The notes beneath the pieces are model-generated. The model did no database searches, had not been told where the DNA came from, and saw only the letters and a list, made by a program, of their open reading frames with translations. Source: Comamonas sp. 26 (GTDB lineage: Bacteria > Pseudomonadota > Gammaproteobacteria > Burkholderiales > Burkholderiaceae_C). Taken from it: a DNA stretch of 64,000 bases. A program made the translations under genes and the position numbers. Numbering within the stretch: the stretch's first letter is position 1; the number at the start of each line of letters is the position of its first letter. This document shows positions 7,278-16,246 of this stretch, piece after piece. The stretch lies in contig NZ_PEFL01000001.1 in NCBI RefSeq assembly GCF_002754475.1, positions 186,001 to 250,000 of the forward strand. The letters run 5' to 3'.

Positions 7278-9341
7278 TCAGGCCGGCCCTATTCGCTGAA
7301 CCTGCACCGCACAGTCGTAAAAGCAGGGTGCTCGGCCAATGTCGGTGAGCTTCTGGTGCGTCAGCTCGTTCACATTGGTGCCGTTTGCCCCTTGCTTGCG
7401 CCACCAGATACCCAGCCCCACCACCAGCCCCAGACGTGCGCGGCCGTTGAGGCTGGCGTGGCAGACATGCTCGCCACGAGCATTGAAGACGCGCAGCCGG
7501 TCACCGTCGGCAATACCGCGCAGGGCGGCATCGTCAGGGTGCATCTCCAGCATGGGCTTATCTTCCATGCGGGCCAGACTGCCCACATTGGCAAACGTGC
7601 TGTTGAGAAAGTTGCGCGCGGGCGGCGAGATCATGGCCAGCGGGTATTCGGCCGTGGGCGGCTCGTAATTGGGAAGATAGTCGGGCAGGGTGTTGATGCC
7701 CAGTGCCGCCAGCGCCGGATTGTCAAACTCGCATTTACCGGATGGAGTGGCAAAGTGCCCTTTAGCAAACGGCGCATCGGGCAGCGGAATATGCGCAAAG
7801 CCGCGCTCCATCAACTCTTCAAAATCAATAGCCGTATGCGCAACAGCTGCGCGGCATAGAGCCTCATCTGAATCTGAAAAATGGGCTGCGGCAAAGGCGG
7901 GGTCGAGTCTGGCCATATGGGAGGCCAGGTCGCGGAAGATCTGCCCGTTGCTGCGGGCCTGACCCTCGGGCGCAATGGCGGGGCGGTTGAGCAGCACATC
8001 GGTGTGGCCGTAGCTGCCGTGAATGTCCCAATGCTCGAGCTGGGTGGTGGCGGGCAGCACATAGTCTGCGTAATCGGCCGTGTCGGTCATGAAATGCTCA
8101 AGCACCACGGTGAACAGGTCTTCGCGCTCAAAACCGGCGGCTACTTTGGCAGACTCCGGAGCCACGGCCACGGGGTTGCTGTTGTAGACCACCACGGCTT
8201 GTACCTGCGGGCCAAATTGGGCATCGCCTTCATGCAGCAGCACATCGCCAATCTGGCTCATGTTCAGCGTGCGTGGCCTGCGCTGGCCCAGCAACTGTGG
8301 CATCTGCACTGCAGGCCGGTTGAAGGGCGATACGCCTGAACTTGATAGCAGCAGGCCACCGGCACGGTTGCGCCAGGCGCCAATCAAGGCGGGTATACAG
8401 GCAATGGCCCGCACCGCATTGCCGCCCCCGCGCACGCGCTGCATGCCGTAGTTCAGGCGAATGGCTGCCGGTTGGGTCGTGCCGTAGTCACGGGCCAGTG
8501 ACTGAATCTGCTCCACCGTCAGCCCGCAGACCTGAGCAGCGCTCTCTGGCGGCCACTGCAGTGCTCTGGCTTTGAGAGCATCCCAGCCTTGCGTGTATTG
8601 CGCCAGGTAGTCATGATCCAGCCAGTTGTTGGCGATCAGCTCATGCATCAGTGCCAGTGCCAGTGCCAGTGCGGCATCGGTGCCGGGCAGCAGTTGCAGA
8701 TGTTCGTGGCATTTGTCGGCGGTTTCGCTCTTGCGTGGGTCTATGCAGATCAGCTTGGCGCCGTTGCGCTTGGCCTCTTGCGCATAGCGCCAGAAATGCA
8801 GATTGCTGGAAATACTGTTGCTGCCCCAGATCAGGATGAGCTGGCTCTCGGCAAAGAATTCCACCCGCATGCCCAGCTTGCCGCCATAGGTGTGGGTGAG
8901 CGCTTCGCTGCCCGCGCTGGCGCAGATGGTGCGATCCAGCAGGCTGGCCCCCAACTGATGAAAGAAGCGCCGGTCCATGCTTTCGCTTTGCACCAGGCCC
9001 ATGGTGCCTGCGTAGCTGTAGGGAAGAATCGCCTCGGGGTTGTGCTGCGCAATGTGGTGCAGGCGCTGGGCAATGTCGGCCAGGGCTTCGTCCCAGCTGA
9101 CGGGGGTGAACTGGCCGCTGCCCTTGGGGCCGCTGCGCTTGAGCGGCTGCAGCACGCGGCCTGCGTGATAGGTGCGCTCTGTGTACTTGCTGACCTTGGC
9201 GCAGAGAACGCCACCTGTGTGTGCATGCTCTGGGTTGCCCTGGACCTTGATGGCCGTGCCGTCTGCGACGGTGGTGATGAGGGCGCAGGTGTCCGGGCAG
9301 TCATGCGGGCAGGCGCCGCGTACTTGAGCGATGTGGGGCAT
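7278..9341 (-). CDS. Molybdopterin-dependent oxidoreductase (DMSO reductase family)
   Basis: 687 residues from the ATG at 9341; a longer frame exists only through a TTG at 9377. Cys11, Cys15, Cys19 and Cys47 form the C-x3-C-x3-C-x27-C pattern of an N-terminal [4Fe-4S] domain. The Mo-bisMGD domains follow (VSWDEALADIAQRL, LIWGSNSISSNLHF, ADYVLPATTQLEHWD) with a C-terminal molydopterin dinucleotide-binding barrel (LEMHPDDAALRGIADGD). No Tat signal is visible, so a cytoplasmic enzyme is likely; no small Fe-S or membrane subunit is adjacent. The substrate is unknown. Bases 8649-8675 hold a six-base tandem repeat coding Ala-Leu repeats, and 7821-7863 resembles the dispersed palindromic repeat of this window. 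Confidence 0.9.
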   Translation of the reverse strand: MPHIAQVRGACPHDCPDTCALITTVADGTAIKVQGNPEHAHTGGVLCAKVSKYTERTYHAGRVLQPLKRSGPKGSGQFTPVSWDEALADIAQRLHHIAQHNPEAILPYSYAGTMGLVQSESMDRRFFHQLGASLLDRTICASAGSEALTHTYGGKLGMRVEFFAESQLILIWGSNSISSNLHFWRYAQEAKRNGAKLICIDPRKSETADKCHEHLQLLPGTDAALALALALMHELIANNWLDHDYLAQYTQGWDALKARALQWPPESAAQVCGLTVEQIQSLARDYGTTQPAAIRLNYGMQRVRGGGNAVRAIACIPALIGAWRNRAGGLLLSSSGVSPFNRPAVQMPQLLGQRRPRTLNMSQIGDVLLHEGDAQFGPQVQAVVVYNSNPVAVAPESAKVAAGFEREDLFTVVLEHFMTDTADYADYVLPATTQLEHWDIHGSYGHTDVLLNRPAIAPEGQARSNGQIFRDLASHMARLDPAFAAAHFSDSDEALCRAAVAHTAIDFEELMERGFAHIPLPDAPFAKGHFATPSGKCEFDNPALAALGINTLPDYLPNYEPPTAEYPLAMISPPARNFLNSTFANVGSLARMEDKPMLEMHPDDAALRGIADGDRLRVFNARGEHVCHASLNGRARLGLVVGLGIWWRKQGANGTNVNELTHQKLTDIGRAPCFYDCAVQVQRIGPA
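7821..7863 (+). repeat. Possible in-frame copy of the TAGCT/AAGCGC repeat inside the molybdopterin oxidoreductase
   Basis: The segment begins ATCAATAGCCGTATGCGC and ends GCGCGGCATAGAGCC, giving the ATAGC...TGCGC...GCGC...AGAGCC order of the dispersed repeat. It is read by the minus-strand gene in the same phase as the peptidase and serine hydrolase copies (x-A-x-T-A-I). The match is weaker than in the other copies and could be chance. Confidence 0.3.
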
Positions 9342-9481
9342 GTTGTGAGCTCGAAAACGGGAGCAATTCGCGGACAAACCGCTTTGTCAGCCTATTATGC
9401 GGCTCGCATGAAGGTCAAAAAACCTGAAGTGCGACATACCAAAAATGAGCCGATCAGGCTCGTAACGATGAACAGCCAGTA

Positions 9482-10657
9482 ATGAGAGCGAGAGCAATGC
9501 GAGACATGCAAATGGGGTGGAATCGTCGTCAGTTTGTGACTGCCACGGCAGGCTTGGCCGCAGGAGTCTGGGGAGTGAACAGCTACGCACAGGAGGCGAC
9601 AGGCCCCATCGTGCTGGGCCAGTCTTGCGCACTGACAGGGGCATCAGCACAGCTGGGTACGCAGTTCTCGCAGGGTGCCAAGCTGTACTTCGATCAGCTC
9701 AATGCCCAGGGCGGCATCGGCCGCCGTCTGGTAGAGCTGCGCACGCTGGATGATGGCTACGAGCCCGAGCGCTGTGTGGCCAATACGCAGAAATTTCTGG
9801 CCGATAACGTGATGGCCCTGTTTGGTTACCTTGGCACGCCGACCAGCATGGCTGCACTGCCCTTGCTGCAAAAAGCCAAGGTGCCACTGATTGCGCCGCT
9901 GACAGGTAGCGCCGCTTTGCGTGACCCCAAGCTGGCGCAGACGGTCTTCAATCTGCGCGCCTCCTATGCCGATGAAACCGCGCTCATGGTCAAGCAGCTG
10001 GTCTCGCTGGGCCTCAAGAAAATCGCGGTGTTTTATCAAAACGATGCCTATGGCCAGTCGGGTCTGGACGGCGTGACGCAGGCATTGCAAAGCCAGGGCC
10101 TCAAGCCCGTGGGAGCCGCCACCGTGGAGCGCAACTCTCAGGATGTGGGCAACGCGATCAAGACATTGGTGCCACTGGGCGCGGATGTGATCGTGCAGGT
10201 GGGCACTTATGCGGCCAGCGCCGCCTTTGTGCGCGCCGCGCGCCAATCCGGCTATGGCGGTCAGTTCTACAACGTGTCATTTGTGGGGACCTCGGCGCTG
10301 GCCCAGGCTTTGGGCAAGGAGGCCGAGGGCGTAGTGGTGACCCAGGTCGTGCCCTCGCCATTCAAGACATCACATCCTCTGGCGCGAGAGTTTCAGGCGG
10401 CACTGCAGAAAAATGGTGCGTCATTGCAGCCCAATTACTCGAGCATGGAAGGTTATCTGGCCGCCCGCGTTGTCGGTGAGGCGCTGAAGTCTGCAGCTGC
10501 TGCAGGTCGGCTGCAGCGCGACGGTCTGGTGGCGGCGCTGGAGGCCCTCAACGGTCAGCAGGTTGCTGGTTTCCCCATTGCTTTCCGCCCTCAGGCAGGC
10601 AAGCCGGGTTTTGTGGAGCTGTCCATGCTTACAAGCGACGGCAAGGCGAGAGTTTGA
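9482..10657 (+). CDS. Amino-acid-type ABC transporter substrate-binding protein (Peripla_BP_6)
   Basis: 391 residues from the first ATG; ATGs at 9497, 9506 and 9512 are alternatives, and the mature context favours one close to NRRQFVTATAGLAAG. That segment is a twin-arginine-like signal peptide ending near NSYAQ, so Tat export is plausible. The body is a type I periplasmic binding fold (GPIVLGQSCALTGASAQLG, LRTLDDGYEPERCVANTQKF, IAVFYQNDAYGQSGLDGV), as in LivK-like proteins. No permease or ATPase gene is next to it, so it is an orphan component here. It is followed after 83 bases by an M20 amidohydrolase; uptake of an acylated amino acid later hydrolysed by that enzyme is a reasonable but unproven link. 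Confidence 0.88.
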   Translation: MRARAMRDMQMGWNRRQFVTATAGLAAGVWGVNSYAQEATGPIVLGQSCALTGASAQLGTQFSQGAKLYFDQLNAQGGIGRRLVELRTLDDGYEPERCVANTQKFLADNVMALFGYLGTPTSMAALPLLQKAKVPLIAPLTGSAALRDPKLAQTVFNLRASYADETALMVKQLVSLGLKKIAVFYQNDAYGQSGLDGVTQALQSQGLKPVGAATVERNSQDVGNAIKTLVPLGADVIVQVGTYAASAAFVRAARQSGYGGQFYNVSFVGTSALAQALGKEAEGVVVTQVVPSPFKTSHPLAREFQAALQKNGASLQPNYSSMEGYLAARVVGEALKSAAAAGRLQRDGLVAALEALNGQQVAGFPIAFRPQAGKPGFVELSMLTSDGKARV

Positions 10658-10740
10658 GGTTTTGATGCAGCGTGGGCGCAGCCTCTCTTGCTTTGGGTCA
10701 TCATATTGTTTTGCCAATGATGACCCCAAGGAGAGAGCGC

Positions 10741-11952
10741 ATGGCCCTGCTGCCCGAACTTCAAAAAAGCGCCCCTGACATTGCCGCCCTGCGCCGCGAT
10801 ATTCATGCCCACCCGGAGTTGTGTTTTGAGGAAATTCGCACCTCCGATCTGGTCGCTGACAAGCTGGAACAATGGGGTATTCCTACCCATCGTGGTTTGG
10901 GCAAGACCGGGGTGGTAGGCATCATCCACGGCCGCGATGGTGGCAAGAATGGCCGCGCCATTGGCCTGCGTGCGGATATGGACGCCTTGCCCATGCAGGA
11001 GTTCAACACTTTTGAACATGCCAGCCGCCACGCGGGCAAGATGCACGCCTGCGGTCACGACGGCCACACGGCCATGCTGCTGGCCGCTGCGCAATATCTG
11101 GCGGCCCATCGCGACAGCTTTGAGGGTACGGTCTACGCCATCTTTCAGCCCGCAGAAGAAGGCGGTGGCGGCGCGCGTGAGATGGTCAATGACGGCCTGT
11201 TCACCCAGTTCCCCATGCAGGCCGTGTATGGCATGCACAACTGGCCTGGCATGAAGGCCGGAACCATGGCCGTAGGTGCAGGCCCGGCCATGGCCTCCAG
11301 CAATGAATTCAAGATCGTGGTGCGGGGCAAGGGCGGTCACGCCGCCATGCCGCACATGGTGGTGGACCCGGTGCCCGTGGCGGCCCAGCTCATCATGGCG
11401 TTTCAGACCATCGTCAGCCGCAACGTAAAGCCGATTGAAGCAGGCGTGATCTCCGTCACCATGATTCATGCGGGCGAAGCTACCAACGTGGTGCCCGACA
11501 GCGTAGAGCTGCAAGGCACGGTGCGCACCTTCTCGCTTGAGGTGCTGGACCTGATCGAGCAGCGCATGAAGCAGATCAGCGAATCGCTATGCGCTGCCCA
11601 CGGCACGCAATGCACGTTTGAGTTTGTGCGCAACTACCCGCCCACCATCAACACCGCCCCCGAGGCCGAATTTGCGCAAAACGTGATGCGTGAGATTCTG
11701 GGCGATGCTGGTGTGGTGCCGCAGGAGCCATCCATGGGCGCGGAAGACTTTGCCTTCATGCTGCTGGAAAAGCCCGGCGCCTACTGCTTTATCGCCAACG
11801 GCGACGGCGATCACCGCGCGCTGGGCCACGGCGGCGGCCCCTGCACGCTGCACAACCCCAGTTATGACTTCAATGACGAGCTGATCCCATTGGGCGCTAC
11901 CTTCTGGGTCAAGCTGGCCCAGCGCTGGCTGGAGCAGCCTACGCGCGGTTGA
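10741..11952 (+). CDS. M20 family amidohydrolase (hippurate hydrolase-like)
   Basis: 403 residues; the start at 10741 has a clear AAGGAGAG site 5 bases upstream. Metal and catalytic motifs of M20 peptidases are present: HPEL (residues 24-27), RADMDALPMQE (78-88), HACGHDGHTAML (102-113) and FQPAEEGGGGA (135-145), plus a late GAEDFAFML. Such enzymes remove N-acyl groups from amino acids (hippurate, indoleacetyl- or acetyl-amino acids). The 3' end overlaps the convergent AraC gene by 14 bp. With the preceding binding protein it may form a small uptake and hydrolysis unit. The exact substrate cannot be read from sequence. Confidence 0.9.
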   Translation: MALLPELQKSAPDIAALRRDIHAHPELCFEEIRTSDLVADKLEQWGIPTHRGLGKTGVVGIIHGRDGGKNGRAIGLRADMDALPMQEFNTFEHASRHAGKMHACGHDGHTAMLLAAAQYLAAHRDSFEGTVYAIFQPAEEGGGGAREMVNDGLFTQFPMQAVYGMHNWPGMKAGTMAVGAGPAMASSNEFKIVVRGKGGHAAMPHMVVDPVPVAAQLIMAFQTIVSRNVKPIEAGVISVTMIHAGEATNVVPDSVELQGTVRTFSLEVLDLIEQRMKQISESLCAAHGTQCTFEFVRNYPPTINTAPEAEFAQNVMREILGDAGVVPQEPSMGAEDFAFMLLEKPGAYCFIANGDGDHRALGHGGGPCTLHNPSYDFNDELIPLGATFWVKLAQRWLEQPTRG

Positions 11953-12973
11953 TTGCTTCCGTCCGCTGGAGTTTGCCCGGAGGCAGGTTTTTTTCACGCC
12001 AGACTTCGGGCGGGCAGCCAAAGAGCGTGCTGAACCAGCGCGTGAAGGCGCTGTGGCTGTTGTAGCCCAGCATGGATGCGATCTGGCCGACGGAGTACTC
12101 CGGGTTGCGCACATAGCGTTGTGCCAGGTCGTATCGAACTTCAACCAGCAGATCGGTAAAGCTGAAACCTTCACCGTCAAGCTCGCGTTGCAAAGTCCGC
12201 ACGCTGCGCCCCAGGCCTTGAGCCACGCAGATGCAAGTCGCATTGCCTGAGGGCAGCATGAGGTAGATCGCCTTGCGCACGCGCTGGGCGATGGAGGCCT
12301 GGCGGCCCTGCTGGGTTGTATCCACAATGGATTGGGCATAGCGCACCAGCACTGGGTCTGCCATGGGGTTGTGAGCGTCAAGGTCTTCGGTGCGAAACAC
12401 AATCCCGTTGAAGTCTGCGTCAAACTCCACACGGCAGCCGAACATTTGCTTGTGCAAGCTGATATCACGCGGTGTGGTGTGACTGAAGCAGACGCGCTGG
12501 GGGCGCCAGCGCTCGTGCATCAGCAGATTACAGGTGCGAAACAGCACGCCAATTGCCAGCTCCATCGATTGAGGAAAAGTCTCGGGCAACGTGAACTCCT
12601 CGCGCAGGACTACGACGCCGTTCTCCTCATCCATGTGAATCATCAGCGATTCATTGAGCAGGTGCACATGCTCGATCAGCGTGCTCAGCACCTTGCGCAG
12701 CGTTGGCTGGTGCAGCAGCAAAAGACTCACGATGCCGAAGTTGGATACCTGGCGCGATTGGGCCATGCGCAGCCCGAAATTCGTGCAACCCGTCGCAGCG
12801 GCTGCATCTTCCAGCAGTCGCCCGGCGACCAGAACATCAATCAATTGATCTTGCTCGCTCACCATGGAGGGGCGCAGGCCTGCACGGCGCAGTGCTGCAT
12901 CTGGGTCTCCACCGAGTTCACTGAGGAGTTCTGAAAAATTCGTCAGAGATGCCGCACGCACAAAAGTGACCAT
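11939..12973 (-). CDS. AraC family transcriptional regulator (arabinose-binding-like N-terminal domain)
   Basis: 344 residues from the ATG at 12973 (an upstream in-frame ATG at 13054 would add 27 low-quality residues). The N-terminal half resembles the Arabinose_bd/OruR-type domain (RRAGLRPSMVSEQDQLIDV). The C-terminal 100 residues hold two helix-turn-helices (GLGRSVRTLQRELDGEGFSF and SVGQIASMLGYNSHSAFTRW) typical of AraC/XylS. It is divergent from the TauD/BKACE catabolic set across a 156-bp region with a 21-bp-spaced direct repeat, so it probably controls that set, likely as an activator responding to its substrate. It could instead act on the convergent M20 gene. Confidence 0.9.
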   Translation of the reverse strand: MVTFVRAASLTNFSELLSELGGDPDAALRRAGLRPSMVSEQDQLIDVLVAGRLLEDAAAATGCTNFGLRMAQSRQVSNFGIVSLLLLHQPTLRKVLSTLIEHVHLLNESLMIHMDEENGVVVLREEFTLPETFPQSMELAIGVLFRTCNLLMHERWRPQRVCFSHTTPRDISLHKQMFGCRVEFDADFNGIVFRTEDLDAHNPMADPVLVRYAQSIVDTTQQGRQASIAQRVRKAIYLMLPSGNATCICVAQGLGRSVRTLQRELDGEGFSFTDLLVEVRYDLAQRYVRNPEYSVGQIASMLGYNSHSAFTRWFSTLFGCPPEVWREKNLPPGKLQRTEAINRA

Positions 12974-13005
12974 GACTGCTCCACGCAAAAAGGCAGTGAA
13001 ATTCT

Positions 13006-13039
13006 GGCATGAGATGCATAGCGTGAGGCATGAAATGCA
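13006..13039. promoter_or_regulatory. Direct repeat with 21-bp period, candidate AraC-type operator
   Basis: GGCATGAGATGCA (13006-13018) and GGCATGAAATGCA (13027-13039) match at 12 of 13 positions. Their starts are 21 bp apart, two helical turns, as in the half-sites of AraC family regulators. It lies between the divergent AraC and dioxygenase genes. Confidence 0.6.
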
Positions 13040-13040
13040 C

Positions 13041-13059
13041 AACCTATGTGACACAGGTT
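13041..13059. promoter_or_regulatory. Imperfect palindrome in the AraC/dioxygenase intergenic region
   Basis: AACCTATGTGACACAGGTT is symmetric at 16 of 19 positions. It directly follows the 21-bp-spaced repeat and lies 71 bases before the dioxygenase start, so it may be a second regulator site or part of the promoter. No regulator family can be assigned. Confidence 0.4.
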
Positions 13060-13129
13060 TTCTACAGTGGACTTACCGGGCGGCAGAGACTAGCAAAAGC
13101 CTGGATTCAAAAAAGTGTAGGAGACAGTT

Positions 13130-13978
13130 ATGCGGATAAACCCTCTGACCTGTGCCATCGGTGCGGAACTGGCTGATGTGCAGCTGGCAGACGCAGTACG
13201 CGATGAAGGACTTTTCTCGGCGATCAAAGCAGCCTTGCTTAAGCACAAAGTACTGTTTCTGCGGCGCCAGAAAATCAGCCGCGGCGAGCATGTGGCCTTC
13301 GCGCAGCGCTTTGGTCAGCTGGAGGACCACCCGGTGGTAGGCAGCGACCCGGAGCACCCAGGCCTGGTGCAGATCTACAAGACACCGGACAAGTCCAAAG
13401 ACCGCTATGAAAACTCCTGGCACTGTGATGCCACTTGGCGCGAGGTCCCGCCCATGGGCTGTGTGCTGCGCTGTGTCGAATGCCCGCCCGTTGGCGGCGA
13501 CACCATGTGGGCCAATATGGCACTGGCCTACGAGATGCTGCCACCGCATATCAAGGAGGTGATTGCACCACTGAGGGCACGCCACAGCATTGAATGCACC
13601 TTCGGTGCGGCGATGCCGATTGAGAAGCGCCTGGCTCTCAAGGCCCAGTTTCCAGACGCAGAGCATCCGGTGGTGCGCACGCATCCAGAGACTGGTGAGA
13701 AAGTGCTGTTTGTCAGCGGCTTTGCCACCCATTTCACCAACTTTCACACACCCGCCAATGTGCGTGTGGGTCAGGACTTCACGCAGGGGGCCTCCAGCTT
13801 GTTGCAGTACCTGATCAACCAGGCCTCAATTCCGGAATACCAGGTGCGCTGGCGCTGGGAGCCCGACAGCATTGCCATCTGGGACAACCGGGCGACGCAG
13901 CATTACGCGGTGATGGACTACCCGCCCAGCCATCGCAAGATGGAACGTGCCGGAATCATCGGCACGCCGACCTACTGA
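13130..13978 (+). CDS. TauD/TfdA family Fe(II)/2-oxoglutarate dioxygenase
   Basis: 282 residues preceded by a GTAGGAGAC ribosome binding site. The facial triad is visible: His98 and Asp100 in SWHCDATW, and the distal His near residue 258 in ATQHYAVMDY; an Arg for 2-oxoglutarate follows in PPSHRKMERAG. Length and motif spacing fit TauD-type enzymes, which hydroxylate taurine, aryloxyacetates, sulfate esters or betaines. It is the first gene of a cluster with a BKACE enzyme, a Bug binding protein, an oxidoreductase and a porin, opposite an AraC regulator. It probably hydroxylates the imported substrate to start its degradation; the substrate is not known. Confidence 0.92.
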   Translation: MRINPLTCAIGAELADVQLADAVRDEGLFSAIKAALLKHKVLFLRRQKISRGEHVAFAQRFGQLEDHPVVGSDPEHPGLVQIYKTPDKSKDRYENSWHCDATWREVPPMGCVLRCVECPPVGGDTMWANMALAYEMLPPHIKEVIAPLRARHSIECTFGAAMPIEKRLALKAQFPDAEHPVVRTHPETGEKVLFVSGFATHFTNFHTPANVRVGQDFTQGASSLLQYLINQASIPEYQVRWRWEPDSIAIWDNRATQHYAVMDYPPSHRKMERAGIIGTPTY

Positions 13979-14094
13979 ACATCAAAGAGCGCCAGAGGCA
14001 AGGCGTAGAGCCTGGCCGGGCAACGATGTATCCAGAGCTGTGCGCATGGCTCTGAGTGCGAGCATGACTTTCATATAACAACGGAGACAACACC

Positions 14095-15153
14095 ATGAAT
14101 TTTCTCGACGGCCACCTGTTCCCCGAAAACCAGCAACCCCTGATCATCACGGCAGCACCCTACGCACCATCCTGGCTGCCATCGGACTTTCCCGGTGAGA
14201 TCGCGGTCACCATGGAAGAGCAGATTCAGAAAGCGGTGGACTGCTACAACGCTGGCGCCCAGGTGCTGCATCTGCATGTGCGCGAGCTGGATGGTCGTGG
14301 CAGCAAGCGTCTGTCCAAGTTCAATGAGCTGATTGCCGGGGTGCGTTCCCGTGTTCCCGAGATGATCATCCAGGTGGGAGGATCCATCAGTTTTGCGCCA
14401 GAGAGCGACGGTGCGGCCGCCAAGTGGCTGAGCGATGACACGCGTCATATGCTGGCCGAGCTGGACCCCAAGCCCGATCAGGTGACGGTGACCATCAACA
14501 CCTCGCAAATGAACGTGCTGGAGCAGTTTGATGTGCGCGACATCCAGGGCACCTCTATGGAAGACCCGGCCATCTTTAATGCCTACAAGGAAATGACAGT
14601 GCCGGCTCAGCCCGGATGGGCCGAAGAGCATATTCGTCGCCTGAGCGAAGCCGGTATCCAGAGCGCCTTCCAGTGCTACAACATCAATAGCTTCGAATCT
14701 TTAGAGCGCTTGATGCGTCGCGGCATCTACAAGGGCCCGCTGGTGATGAACTGGGTGGCGATTGGCGGTGGCATGGATGCACCCAATATCTACAGCCTGG
14801 CCCACTTTGTGCGCGCCGTGCCCGATGGTGCGGTGCTGACGGTGGAAAGTTCGGTGCTCAATGTGCTGCCGATCAACGTGATGGGCATTGCCATGGGCTT
14901 GCATGTGCGTTGCGGTACCGAAGACAACTTGTGGAACCAGACCCGCACGGAAAAAATGGGCACCGTGGCGCAGATCGAGCAGCTGGTGCGTATTGCCAAG
15001 GAGTTCAGCCGCCCCATCGCCACGCCACAGCAAGCGCGCGAGATGTGCCAGATCGGCGTGTTCTATGACAGCGTGGAAGAAACGCTGGAGAAGAACGGCT
15101 TTGCCCCCAACCGCAATGGCGGCCAGCAGGGCTTTCTGCGCAAGGTCGCCTGA
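14095..15153 (+). CDS. Beta-keto acid cleavage enzyme (BKACE, DUF849 family)
   Basis: 352 residues matching the DUF849/Kce family: zinc-binding HLHVRE (residues 60-65), IQVGGS near 95-100, and the later VESSVLNVLPINVMGIAM core. Family members condense or cleave beta-keto acids with acetyl-CoA, giving acetoacetate and a CoA ester; known substrates include 3-keto-5-aminohexanoate and dehydrocarnitine. It sits 116 bases after the dioxygenase and 14 bases before a Bug protein. The combination with a 2-oxoglutarate dioxygenase suggests that a hydroxylated compound is oxidised to a beta-keto acid and cleaved here. No dedicated dehydrogenase is next to it except the quinone oxidoreductase-like gene downstream. 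Confidence 0.9.
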   Translation: MNFLDGHLFPENQQPLIITAAPYAPSWLPSDFPGEIAVTMEEQIQKAVDCYNAGAQVLHLHVRELDGRGSKRLSKFNELIAGVRSRVPEMIIQVGGSISFAPESDGAAAKWLSDDTRHMLAELDPKPDQVTVTINTSQMNVLEQFDVRDIQGTSMEDPAIFNAYKEMTVPAQPGWAEEHIRRLSEAGIQSAFQCYNINSFESLERLMRRGIYKGPLVMNWVAIGGGMDAPNIYSLAHFVRAVPDGAVLTVESSVLNVLPINVMGIAMGLHVRCGTEDNLWNQTRTEKMGTVAQIEQLVRIAKEFSRPIATPQQAREMCQIGVFYDSVEETLEKNGFAPNRNGGQQGFLRKVA

Positions 15154-15167
15154 GTTCAAAGGAGCAC

Positions 15168-16139
15168 ATGATGCAACGCATTCCAGCTCTTTTATCCATG
15201 GCTCTGGCTGCCGTTTTGCCGGTTGGCAGCGCCCTCGCGTTTACCGATAAACCCATCAAGCTCATTGTTCCGGCCCCACCGGGCGGCACGATTGATGTGT
15301 TTGCGCGCATCATCAGCGATCAGCTGGCGCATGAGATCAAGCAGCCCGTGGTGGTGGAAAACCGCCCCGGTGCTGGTGGCGCACTGGCGGTCAAGTACAT
15401 GCTCGCGCAGCCTGCCGATGGCAATACCTTGCTGGTGACGGTGACCAACATCCTGACCGAGGTGCCCCATGTGCTCAAAGGAGGCTTTGATGCCATGAAG
15501 GATGTCCGGCCCGTCTCGCAGATGGCGCGCTCGGTCATGGTCTTCATTGCGTCACCTCAGTTCCCCGCCAAGGATGCCAAGGAGGCCATCGCCTATGTGA
15601 AGGCCCACCCGGGTCAGCTTTCTTTTGCCTCCTATAGCCAAGGGACGGCGTCGCAGTACGCTGGGGCGATCCTGAATCAGAAGGCAGGGCTGGACATGCA
15701 GCATGTGCCGTTTCCGGGCTCTTCCCCAGCGCTGGCGCAAGTCATGGGCAACCAGATTCCGCTGATGTTCGATGGCTCTGTGACCACCAAACCTCTGGTG
15801 CCCAGTGGCAAGGTCAAGCTGCTGGCCGTGGCTTACAAGAGCCGTCTGCCTGACTACCCCAATGTTCCGACGATGGCTGAACTGGGCTATCCGGAGCTTG
15901 ATTTCAGCAACTGGGCGGGCGTGTTCGCATCAGCCAAGACACCTCAGCCGCTGATGGATAAGATCAATGCCACCCTGCAGAAGGTCAATGCCAGCCAAGC
16001 GGTGCAGGCGCGCTATGTGTCCACCGGCTTCGAGCCCATCAAGCAGGAACGAACGCTGGAGCAGCTGTCTACGGAGCTGCAGGCGGAATACAACCGCAAC
16101 GGCGAGATCGTCAAGAACTTTGGCATCAAGCTGAACTGA
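15168..16139 (+). CDS. Bug family (TctC-like) periplasmic substrate-binding protein
   Basis: 323 residues with an N-terminal signal peptide (MMQRIPALLSMALAAVLPVG, cleavage probably after ALA at residue 24) and the Bug signature KPIKLIVPAPPGGTIDVFAR. Later landmarks are YSQGTASQYAGA and QIPLMFDGSVTT. Two adjacent ATGs (15168 and 15171) follow a GGAGC site. Bug proteins bind carboxylates and other small organic acids. No TctA/TctB membrane subunits are nearby, so it is an orphan receptor, as is common in Burkholderiales. Its place in this cluster suggests that it binds the cluster's substrate. Confidence 0.93.
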   Translation: MMQRIPALLSMALAAVLPVGSALAFTDKPIKLIVPAPPGGTIDVFARIISDQLAHEIKQPVVVENRPGAGGALAVKYMLAQPADGNTLLVTVTNILTEVPHVLKGGFDAMKDVRPVSQMARSVMVFIASPQFPAKDAKEAIAYVKAHPGQLSFASYSQGTASQYAGAILNQKAGLDMQHVPFPGSSPALAQVMGNQIPLMFDGSVTTKPLVPSGKVKLLAVAYKSRLPDYPNVPTMAELGYPELDFSNWAGVFASAKTPQPLMDKINATLQKVNASQAVQARYVSTGFEPIKQERTLEQLSTELQAEYNRNGEIVKNFGIKLN

Positions 16140-16155
16140 ATCTGCTTGCTACTCG

Positions 16156-16198
16156 GTCCGGGCATGCCTGTCATTGAGGGTGCCCGGACTTTTGCTTT
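16156..16198 (+). terminator. Intrinsic terminator after the Bug gene
   Basis: GTCCGGGCA (16156-16164) pairs perfectly with TGCCCGGAC (16181-16189), followed by TTTTGCTTTG. It separates the dioxygenase-BKACE-Bug unit from the following oxidoreductase, which may have its own promoter or be reached by read-through. Confidence 0.8.
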
Positions 16199-16246
16199 GC
16201 AGCGCTTGCTGCATCTCGTTGTGAACGATAAAAACAGGAGCATTCC

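Noticed and set aside
8649..8675. A six-base tandem repeat (CCAGTG units)
   Set aside because: It lies in the molybdopterin oxidoreductase gene and encodes Ala-Leu repeats in a helix; too short to call a separate element, only a possible slippage site.
14680..14725. A TAGCT...GAGCGCTTGATG stretch in the BKACE gene that resembles the dispersed repeat
   Set aside because: The spacing between the arms is 6 bases too short and the encoded residues belong to a normally conserved part of the enzyme family.
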